Below, piece by piece: positions 20,105 to 28,288 of a DNA stretch of 64,000 nt (positions within the stretch are counted from its first letter, which is position 1; each line of letters opens with the position of its first letter). Below the pieces are notes generated by a model, which ran no database searches, was not told the origin of the DNA, and saw only the letters and a program-made list of their open reading frames with translations. Both the position numbers and the translations under genes were made by a program. Origin of the DNA: Siphlonurus alternatus (lineage: Eukaryota > Arthropoda > Insecta > Ephemeroptera > Siphlonuridae); the NCBI GenBank assembly GCA_949825025.1, contig OX463778.1, positions 10,220,733-10,284,732 on the forward strand. Direction: 5' to 3'.

Positions 20105-20860
20105 AACACTCTGACCACTACCACTTAGGTCCTACCACTTAGTCTTATAGTGGTCCTACCACTAAGGCTACCACTTAGTCTGACCACTACCACTTAGGTC
20201 CTACCACTTAGTCTAGTGGTCCTACCACTAAGGCTACCACTTGATGTGACCACTACCACTAGATCTGACCACTACCACTTAGGTCCTACCACTTAGTCTG
20301 ACCACTACCACTAGATCTGACCACTACCACTTAGGTCCTACCACTTAGTCTAGTGGTCCTACCACTAAGGCTACCACTTGATGTGACCACTACCACTAGA
20401 TCTGACCACTACTACTTAGGTCCTACCACTTAGTCTGACCACTACCACTAGATCTGACCACTACCACTTAGGTCCTACCACTTAGTCTAGTGGTCCTACC
20501 ACTAAGGCTACCACTTGATGTGACCACTACCACTAGATCTGACCACTACCACTTAGGTCCTACCACTTAGTCTAGTGGTCCTACCACTAAGGCTACCACT
20601 TGATGTGACCACTACCACTAGATCTGACCACTACTACTTAGGTCCTACCACTTAGTCTGACCACTACCACTAGATCTGACCACTACCACTTAGGTCCTAC
20701 CACTTAGTCTAGTGGTCCTACCACTAAGGCTACCACATGGTCTGACCACTACCACTAGGCTCTACCACTAGATTTAGTGGTCCTACCACTAAATTTAGTG
20801 GTCCTACCACTAAATCTAGTGGTCTGACCACTCATTTTAGGTGGTCAAATCATGACCACT
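20105..20860 (-). repeat. Right subterminal GACCACT array with higher-order units
   Basis: Dozens of ccaccac/ccacta-type heptamers, mainly tgaccactaccact, aggtcctaccacttag and tagtggtcctaccacta. They form longer units: the block cttgatgtgaccactacc recurs near 20240, 20379, 20514 and 20600. Both orientations of the heptamer occur, giving local hairpins. Confidence 0.88.
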
Positions 20861-20881
20861 ACTCTAATTTTTGGACAAGGG

Positions 20882-20935
20882 CAGGAACTATTTTTAAAAA
20901 ATTATTGAAAGTCCTTTTTGTGACGTCACGCGGCG
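20882..20935. mobile_element. Right part of interrupted palindromic element
   Basis: aggaactatttttaaaaaat and tattgaaagt continue the host family sequence that broke off at 18774. The remainder of the element (tRNA-like core and right arm) is missing, apparently deleted next to gtgacgtcacgcggcg. Confidence 0.6.
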
Positions 20936-21559
20936 TATATATACAGTATAATCTATTTACACGGCACTAATATATATATATATATTCTGAAACGTTTGTG
21001 ACTATAAATTCTTAGAGGGTAAATTAAATTTCTGTCCCTTAATTTTTACATGTGGAATATATATATATATTTTAATATATATATTAAAAGTGTAAGAATA
21101 TTAATTAAATTTCTAAAATTATTAAAAGTGAGTCTCTTGAATATATTATTATGCAAAATTATATAAGTATTATAATGCATACATTTTTATTTATAGTTTT
21201 TTGTTGATTGGAATTAACATAATTATGTATATTATATTCAATATATTCTGCTAATATTATTTGAATGGTTTCATTTTATCCCCCCTAAACATTGCTTTCT
21301 GCAAATAGTTCATAAACTTTTTTACCAAGGGCAGCACTGTTGACCGGAAATGGCCGCCATTTTTGGCACACGATGAAAATGGCATTTGTTTATGTAACCC
21401 GAAATTTCGAGTGTATCATTCATCAATTGTTTATGAGCGCGAAAAATTTTAAGAATTCGAAATAAAAAAAAATCTTCCTTGCAGCAAAATTCCTCTACGA
21501 ACTTTGTCCTTGCAGCTGAACTGTCTCCACAGCAGAGTGATCGACTGTCTCTGAGCACG
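20936..21559. other. Non-coding AT-rich stretch
   Basis: Contains short TA runs and two pieces with higher GC content (21335-21420, 21480-21560), without splice-flanked frames I can support. Confidence 0.5.
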
Positions 21560-21712
21560 TGAAATGAAATGAAATAGATTTTTATTTTAGCTTTCGCTAA
21601 TAGAATACATGGTATATAATATAATATAATATAATATAATATAATATAATATAATATAATATAATATAATATAATATAATATAATATAATATAATATAAT
21701 ATAATATAATAT
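21560..21712 (-). repeat. LINE-type 3' end (reverse) plus (ATAAT)n array
   Basis: tgaaatgaaatgaaatagat and tttagctttcgctaatag resemble, in reverse, the 3' end at 526-567 and 63575. They are followed by about 20 units of ATAAT (21613-21712), which run directly into the RT reading frame of the next LINE. Confidence 0.6.
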
Positions 21713-22460
21713 ATTATTATCCGGACCGTTATGCAAAAACGATGAAATTTATTGTGACGGTCAAAAGATTGAATTTCTAAATTCATTTAAATATCTTGGC
21801 ATAATACTTCAAATGACAGGGCATTCTTTTTCTAAACATATAACAGAAAGATGTAAGAACGCTATCACTGTTATGTACACTATCTCAGGGCTGTCTGGTC
21901 TATCCGTCAAAACAGGGCTCAAACTATTCAATTTAAAAGTCGCCCCTGTGGCTACTTATGGTATTGAAATTGTATGGCCTCATTTATCTGTATCCGATTT
22001 TGATAAATTAGAATCAGTAAAAGCCATGTTTGTTAAAAGATTGCTGTGTCTGTCAAAATTTACCGAAACTAGACTGGCCTATAAACTGATAGATTCCAAT
22101 TATTTTATTACAGAAATCAAAGAAATGTTTAAACTTCCAACGACAGATCAATATTCCAATTTTATAGCTGTCAGGAATCAAAAAGCTCAGGATATTAATC
22201 CTGAGTTTTACAGCACTGATGCTATGACATGTAAATATTGGTGTCTGCCCCAATTGGATAGATCCAATGTTAGAAATGTTTTAACTCGCCAGGCTGTTCA
22301 CGGCTTCCACCATCTAATTTGTAAATCTTCTGGTTATCATAAAGCTGAACAATCTTGTGTATGTAAATTATGTAATGAATATTGTAGCCAATATCATTTA
22401 AATATCTGTAAATCTAGAATTAAGCCTATTAGCGATTATGCCAGGGGAGATTTCATATAG
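21710..22460 (+). pseudogene. LINE ORF2 remnant (RT thumb and CCHC-like end)
   Basis: An open frame of about 250 codons without lesions but lacking the RT palm, so it cannot be functional alone. An internal ATG (21813) is not meaningful as a start: homologous sequence extends upstream to the pentanucleotide array. Four Cys and one His at 22345-22420 suggest a zinc-binding knuckle. Confidence 0.75.
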
Positions 22461-22765
22461 TCTATAGATTTTGAATAGCAATGAAGCAATAAGTTTTTTT
22501 TATTCTATCTATTTTCTATGTCATATTTTGTTTTATATATGTGATTATATATATGATATATTATTATTATGATGTAACAGGCTGTTAGTATCATCTGTTA
22601 TTTTATTTTATATTGTTTTATTATCATTTTCTATTGTTCTATTATTCTGTAACTATTATATATGTTTTGTATGTATGTTTTATGTGTTCTATTGTAATGT
22701 TTTTCTATAATGTATGTTTCTAGTGCTGTTAATATGTACACTTTCTGTGTTTAATAAAAGACTAA
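21710..22765 (+). mobile_element. 5'-truncated LINE with RT C-terminal fragment
   Basis: From 21710 the plus frame reads LSGPLCKNDEIYCDG, IEFLNSFKYLGIILQMTG (the KYLG motif after the RT palm), then VAPVATYGIEIVWP and KLESVKAMFVKRLLCL. It ends in a Cys/His cluster CVCKLCNEYCSQYHLNIC and a stop at 22460. KYLG, thumb and a zinc-knuckle-like C-terminus are typical of non-LTR retrotransposon ORF2. Catalytic motifs are missing. A 300-bp 3' UTR ends in gtgtttaataaaagactaat and the (ATAAT)n tail. Confidence 0.82.
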
Positions 22766-22914
22766 TAATAATATAATATAATATAATATAATATAATATA
22801 ATATAATATAATATAATATAATATAATATAATATAATATAATATAATATAATATAATATAATATAATATAATATAATATAATATAATATAATATAATATA
22901 ATATAATATAATAT
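22766..22914. repeat. (ATAAT)n array at LINE 3' end
   Basis: About 29 units of the pentanucleotide directly after the LINE polyadenylation-like aataaaagactaat. The unit equals that of the array at 21613-21712 on the other side. Confidence 0.92.
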
Positions 22915-23356
22915 ATATATATATATATAACTGTATATAACAACATATTACTTTGTTATATATAAAATAATACAATATTGTATTTAAACATTTGATTGTA
23001 CTACATATTAGCTATATTAGCATAACAAAATTCAGTTTTACTATTATATTTATTTATTTATTTGTATGTCATTAAAAATAAAATAGTACTAATTACAATA
23101 ATTCTTAAAGACTTCCAACTCAGAATAATATGCCTATATATGTTATAGTAATTTTTTTCATTATTATTGATGTCTCTTTCTACTAAATGGAAAGTCTGAT
23201 TTGCCAAATTCAATACATTTTCTCTTATACAAATTTCTGTTGTTTATGCTTTTTACATTTTCAGGTAGGGAGTTATATAACTTTTTCCCACGGCTGAAAA
23301 ATGAATTTTTAGTATATACTACTTTTTTTTTACATATTTAACAAAATAATTTTCAG

Positions 23357-23688
23357 ATGGAGTACCAACCTCAAAATTTTTTATAGCAGAAATAAATAGA
23401 GGATGAAAAGTTATGTTACTCTGATTTTTTCAGATTTTTTAGGGACCGGGAAGTATAATTATATTGCTATAAAGTTTTGGCGAGGTCGGGTTCGAATCCA
23501 TGTCCCTTTTGGGTCCTATCTTTTATTAAGAGAGGCGGCAAGAGGTGGCACTTTTTCTGCACTTTAATCAATCATTTTCAAAAAATAGTTGCCGTGCTCT
23601 AAAAAATCTGAAAGAAATCAGAGTAGCATAACTTTGCACCCTCTATCCATTTCTGCAATAAAAAAAAAAATTGAGGTCACTACTCCAT
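23357..23688. mobile_element. Palindromic element with tRNA-like core (copy in 23 kb)
   Basis: Left arm atggagtaccaacctcaaaa, gcagaaataaatagagg, ctgattttttcagatttttt; right arm aaaaaatctgaaagaaatca, gcataactttgcaccctc, tgaggtcactactccat. Arms of ~100 bp enclose a minus-strand tRNA-like core containing ttaataaaagata (A-box region) and the B box ggattcgaaccc. Non-coding. Confidence 0.82.
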
Positions 23689-23756
23689 TATATTTTTGGA
23701 TCGTCGGGAGCATGCAGGTTTCTGGAATTTTGGTATATAAATAATAAGCTATATAA

Positions 23757-23800
23757 TAAGTCTTTTATTAAAAACAAAAAGTGTACACATGGAATAAAAC
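23757..23800 (-). repeat. LINE 3'-end remnant (reverse)
   Basis: aagtcttttattaaaaac and aaaaagtgtacacatgg are the reverse complement of the 3' end of the 21.7-kb LINE family. The rest of the element is not recognisable to the right. Confidence 0.55.
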
Positions 23801-23873
23801 TAACAAATTAACAAATGCACATCACATGTATAATAATAAACACAACAAACACACAATAGGTCTGCTCGTAAAT

Positions 23874-23968
23874 ACGCAATCAGAAAGAATCGATTATTTT
23901 ATAATTGTGATGAATCTTCTATATACATGGAACATAAGGTTCATCATAAATAATTAATTCTTTCTGAT
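23874..23968. repeat. Small inverted repeat
   Basis: caatcagaaagaatcgatta and tgatgaatcttctatat pair with taattctttctgattg and acataaggttcatca across a short centre, ~95 bp. Confidence 0.7.
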
Positions 23969-24507
23969 TGTGTATTTAAGTTAAAATCTACAATCTTGAA
24001 GTCTGAAAAATCCTGAAAAATCTTAGAAAGAAAAGTTAAAGCAAATCAAAGAATTATTTAAATATTAATAACATAATATACAGAGGGTCTCTGAATAATT
24101 GTTAACATACAAATCATAATATCAATTTTTTATTATTACTTATATATACAGACAAAATAAAGTCGAGAGAAAACTTGAGAGAAAATTGCTAACTATTGTC
24201 ATGATTTTATATCTTCATGAAAACCTACTCAACTTGCAATTGAAACATGTCATGTATACGCGTATATATAATATGCATAGAGATAAAATAATTTAAAACA
24301 ATTAAGTATCACTTCTGAATTTCTTTATATCATGCAAATTAAAGTTATATTGTATATTAATTATTATTATTAATAATAAAACACTAATATGTAAATATAT
24401 AAGAACTTAATTAATATAACAAAATTAATTTGTATAAGATTTAATATATGATACGAAATAATCATACGTAATTTAACATTTTATTCCTGTATACTCTGGT
24501 GATCATT

Positions 24508-24985
24508 ATTATTATTATTATTTGGGTTTTTAACTCCCAACCTAGTTGGGGTGTTTAAGCGCCAGCACCGGGCCCAATTGGGACAAGATGAAGGCACCCG
24601 CTGGTCCTGTTGGTGATGTTACGATCCAGCGTCTCCTACTCAGCTGCGGGCAATGAGGGCTTCCCGGGTACACCCGCAAATAGCCCATCACACAGCCTTT
24701 CGGGCAGGTCCTCTCCTAGGCGCGGTGGGACACATTTCCGCTAGCACTCTTGGGTGCTGGATGCCTTTAACCAGGGCACTTAGAGGTGGGGATGCATCTT
24801 GGGCTTCCCAAACCAATGCCCTGGCCGCCCTGTGGTTCAAGAACCACAGGCTACGGGCCAGAGGTCACACTCGCAAGGCAACCCCCAACCCGCATGTCCT
24901 TCCTGAGCGCGGGGGGACACGTACCGCGAGCCAGGGAAGAGCCTACGCCCATCCCGTAGCTGGATGCCCATTATTATTATTAGTA
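24508..24985 (-). mobile_element. GC-rich SINE-like unit with (AAT)n tail
   Basis: Read on the minus strand, a GC-rich ~440-bp unit runs from gggcatccagctacggg to ttaaaaacccaaataataat, with an AAT-repeat tail. Its base composition contrasts sharply with its surroundings. No protein-like frame persists: the plus frame at 24653-25090 has no motif and runs into the repeat. I see no clear tRNA or 5S head, so class assignment is open. Confidence 0.5.
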
Positions 24986-25009
24986 TTAGTATTATTATTA
25001 TTATTATTA

Positions 25010-25434
25010 TTATTTTTTTTTACAAGGATATACATATACGTACACCCCTATATAAGAGCTTATACAGCTCGCGGCGGGGTATATGGGTAGGAATAAGGTA
25101 GGGAACGGATGATGGCCACGGCCTGTTACGCGTCCCAGCATTCGCTGAGGTGAGACTGAGGGAACCGTGGAAAACCTCAGTCAGGACGGACACCACTACT
25201 TTTTCTCAATGGACCAAAGCGATTTAAGCGATGTCCAAAGCCTGGGGAACCAAACACAAGTGCATCACTGCACTGGGTGGAAATTAAGCGAGATTAATTT
25301 ACCCCAGGGAGAAAGCAACATAATTTTTACTTGAAACGGTCACCCATCCATGTATGTACTAACCATATGGCCGGCACGCTCGACGTTGTTGGACTAACGA
25401 GAACCGGTCAATGCACTGCGCCACGCTCAACCCC
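25010..25434 (-). mobile_element. 5S rRNA-derived SINE
   Basis: On the minus strand the head reads cagtgcattgaccggttctc, gttagtccaac, cgtcgagcgtgccggcc, tggttagtac, atggatgggtgaccg. These follow the order of 5S rRNA (ATCTCGTCCGATCTCGGAAG...GGTTAGTACTTGGATGGGAGACCG), including its internal pol III control region. A body (cacttgtgtttggttcccc, tgactgaggttttccacgg, acgcgtaacaggccgtggcc) and an A-rich/(AAT)n tail follow. A 5S head defines the SINE3 class. Related copies lie at 34395-34782 and 19687-20012. Confidence 0.8.
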
Positions 25435-25440
25435 TAAATG

Positions 25441-25448
25441 ATATATAT

Positions 25449-25525
<77 letters not shown>
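25441..25525. repeat. (TA)n microsatellite
   Basis: About 40 TA units with one TTA interruption, immediately upstream (minus sense) of the 5S-derived SINE head. Confidence 0.93.
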
Positions 25526-25527
<2 letters not shown>

Positions 25528-25627
25528 CAGCCCCAAGCCATGCACCTTTTTATTTCAGACAAAAGATTCTTGAACAAAACTTTATCTATATAATTACATT
25601 TTATACATTTAATTGTAACAGGCACTA

Positions 25628-25816
25628 GTACACATGCACACCTCTATAGACACCATGAACTTTACTGTACGCTGCTTTGTTTGTAGGCGTTACCACGCAG
25701 TTTATGGATGCGTGGTAAACCAAAACTCTTTTGATTTATGGGTTGCAAATCTTCATCTCTTTGCCTATTGAAACTGCAGCCCTAGCAAGTGAGGCAGGAG
25801 TAAAGTTCGTGATGTC
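25628..25816. mobile_element. Palindromic MITE, GGAGTAAAGT family (copy 2)
   Basis: Left end cacacctctatagacaccat with gaactttactgt; right end gaggcaggagtaaagttcgt and gatgtc. The core has gtaggcgttaccacgcag, ccaaaactcttttgat and gaaactgcagccctagcaag, as in the other copies. Confidence 0.8.
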
Positions 25817-25888
25817 AAATTAAACAACAATCATCATTTCATCAACACCAGCTGGGCCCATTTTGTAATATTAAAATGTACATCATAT

Positions 25889-25889
<1 letters not shown>

Positions 25890-25923
<34 letters not shown>

Positions 25924-27134
25924 TTTATTTCGATCGTTGGCTTTACAGCATAGATCACGTCAGAGTTGTTACATAAATCATACATAACAGATACTTAAAT
26001 CTAATTAAAATTACCTAAATTTAACATACATAGGTTTACACAAATAATTTTAAGTAAATTTATACTATTAACATAATATCTATTATTCATTATTATCAGG
26101 TTCTTTAATCTTGATGTTTTTTTTTTTTTTTTTTTTTGTTTTTAATATTTAAAAATAGTTTAAGTTTTCAAAATCACTTTCACTCTTTTTAATATAATTG
26201 ATTTATTATCTCCACATATGATTTCTTGATGCCCTATTAAATAGATCACATAACACTTTGCACTATAGTTCACATAGCACTTTGATGGTCAAATATTAAA
26301 ATATGTTTATATACTGTCTTTATTTCGGAGCCATAGATAAAGATAACATTTTTTGTTTGTTTTGATCCGTAAGAGCAACGTTCCAGTTTGCAACATCCTC
26401 CTGCGTTATTTTTGAATTTTCATCATAAAAATCTTTTATATTATAATATTCTTTTTTGATTAATATAGTTTTTAATTTATTTTTAAATACATTATCACTA
26501 ATTTCATCCCTCAATGACTCGGGTAAAAAATCATAGATTTTATGAGTTTGGTATAATATGGATTATTTTTATAAAAAGCAGATTGATGCTTTTTTATTAC
26601 AACTTTGGATTTGTTTCTGGTATCATAAGGAGAGATATCAGAAACTTGAGCGTACGACTCTGGGTGTAATCTTTTATACATTGCACAATTCAAGATGTAA
26701 ATACTGGGTAGAGTTAACACTTTCAAATCATAAAAATGTGTTCTACAGGAATCCATCTTTTTAAAACCTTTTATTGTTTTCACAGATCGTTTTTGTAGTA
26801 TAAATAAACGATTTAGCACAGCATTATCACTTCCCCAGATTATGATAGAATAGCTTAAATGGGAATATACATTTGCGTAGTAAACTGAGAGCAGTGTTTC
26901 GTCTGAGACTAATCCTCTCAATGAATAGAGTAAAAAGTTTCCACGATTAATTTGTTTTGAAAGTTCATGAAGATGAACATCCCAGTTTAATGTATTACTA
27001 ATATTAAGCCCTAAGAATTTTGTGTCAGTGGTTTCTTTAATGTAGTAGGTATTATTTTGACATGAACATATGTTGTCTTGTACAATCGAAAAAGTTCGAA
27101 TAAAGAAAATAAAATAAAAAATTAATTTTATCAT
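25890..27134 (-). mobile_element. 5'-truncated LINE, same family as the 59-kb copy
   Basis: The minus frame 27134-26511 carries TKFLGLNISNTLNWDVHL, NRGNFLLYSLRG, VYYANVYSHLSYSIIIWGS, LFILQKRSVKTIKGFKK and LTLPSIYILNCAMYKR. After a frame change near 26511 it continues as RDEISDNVFKNKLKTILIKK. Each block has a counterpart in the 59-60 kb LINE (TKFLGFTIHENLDW, AYVYSHLSYGLIFYGS, LKDVLIKKEFY). The 3' UTR ends in cgatcgaaataaaatt and (ATT)n, again as in that copy. The RT palm is missing and the ORF is broken, so it is dead. Confidence 0.87.
26320..27090 (-). pseudogene. LINE RT C-terminal remnant with frameshift
   Basis: Two overlapping minus frames (27134-26511 and 26514-26320) together cover one ancestral C-terminal region. 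Comparison with the plus-strand copy (DFLPACIRNIESDILFKTKL) shows the join DFLPESLRDEISDNVFKNKL is split by a frameshift near 26515. No start codon is meaningful here. Confidence 0.78.
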
Positions 27135-28011
27135 ATATATAGTATAGACAGTTCAATCATAAACATAATTTCCATACGACCGACAAACTCGCTGCTGTCG
27201 GATTCTTAATATAAGTTGAGTTACTTCAAATTTGGAGTGTTTTTGTAGCTCATCTGAAGCACAGAAGATTGCAAAATATATACTCTGACAAACGGAGAAT
27301 TTATTTCTTCATGCTTAAGTAGTTTAATTTCCTATTTTTTAAAGAAAAATACTAAAAATTCTGTGCTTTTAACAGAACAAATTTGAGTTTCTTCACTATA
27401 GATTCTTATGACAGTTATGACTTTCCCGATTTGCGTGCACTTAAAATCATAAAAGAGTAACAAAACGAAAGTTAAGACACTTATAGGCATATATAAAATT
27501 AGTTCGAATGTCGTAATTTAAATTAAATATTTTATTTTTGATTAAATAAAAAGTAAGATATTGTCTCCTGCTCCCCGAAAAAATTTTTTTTGAAAAAACA
27601 TATGATATATGAAACATTCCGTCCAATGTAAATATATATATATACATATATATGTGTCAAATTTTAATTGGAGCACGTTTTTTTATTTAAAACTTTCTTG
27701 ATTTTTAGTTAATTTCTTATTGTTTTTTGTTTTGTTTATTGTTGATCAGTATTGCAACAGTCTACAACACGACTGTGGCACATTTGCCATGTAGTCCCAT
27801 ATAATATGCTTCAAGCGAATTCGCCATACTTTACAACAGCGAAAGGCGGTTGACTTTTACAGCAAATTCGCACTACGTACGTTACAGATGGATTTCCATT
27901 GGTGGAAATGTGGGAAAATTGCTGGCCATATTATAGCCAATCAGAGACCTCGGATTTTTTCGTACCACCGAGAGAGCTTCGTTTGCTTGAAAATTTTCTT
28001 TAAAATTCAAC
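27135..28011. other. Non-coding stretch downstream of the receptor gene
   Basis: AT-rich and without protein-like frames. A GC-richer piece at 27870-27980 (gccaatcagagacctcgg) resembles text at 36440-36490 inside a receptor intron and may be a shared repeat. Confidence 0.5.
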
Positions 28012-28017
28012 TTTATT
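28012..28017 (-). terminator. Polyadenylation signal AATAAA of the receptor gene
   Basis: On the minus strand aggAATAAAg lies about 20 nt beyond the TAA stop of the last receptor exon. A canonical hexamer so near the stop suggests a very short 3' UTR. Confidence 0.5.
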
Positions 28018-28037
28018 CCTATGTAAAACCACCTCCT

Positions 28038-28288
28038 TTAGTTGCTTAAATTCACGTCATCATAAATATAGTCTGTGACAGGGCGCTGCACAGTCACAGT
28101 TGCGTAATGAGGCCGTTCTTCCACGCCCACGTTCCCGTACAACGGTTCCTCGGCTATAGACTCGGATGCCACGTTTCCGTAAATCGGATCTTGACCGCCC
28201 GGAGAAGCCCCTCTCTTCTCGATGTTCCCGTATTCCGGGGAAGGAGGGTCCATTTTTTCATACTCGGCCTCTTCTGTAGGGACCTTAC
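28038..28288 (-). CDS. Receptor exon 11: signalling tail and stop
   Basis: Acceptor ttcttatttccag. In the frame linked to the GTAACC donor it reads GKVPTEEAEYEKMDPP, SPEYGNIEKR, DPIYGNV, EEPLYGNVGV, RPHYATVTV and TDYIYDDVNLSN, stop TAA. Seven tyrosines all sit in acidic or SH2-motif contexts. The three YGN repeats look like internal duplication. Confidence 0.82.

Larger units (their letters stand above)
18775..20881. mobile_element. Non-autonomous DNA element with GTGGTC subterminal arrays
   Basis: The termini CCCTTGTCCAAAAA and TTTTTGGACAAGGG are exact inverted repeats. The element splits a palindromic host repeat, with CA at both borders as a possible 2-bp target duplication. Inside, the left end has a dense AGTGGTC array (18797-19040), and the right end has GACCACT/ACCACTT arrays in the opposite orientation (20105-20860). 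The centre has no transposase ORF. Clustered subterminal copies of one short motif are what transposases of several superfamilies bind, but the ends match no superfamily I know. It contains a SINE fragment with a further insertion. Confidence 0.82.

Noticed and set aside
24653..25090. 145-codon plus-strand frame
   Set aside because: It spans a GC-rich SINE-like unit and runs into the ATT array; it has no domain, and the same stretch is better explained as a minus-strand repeat.
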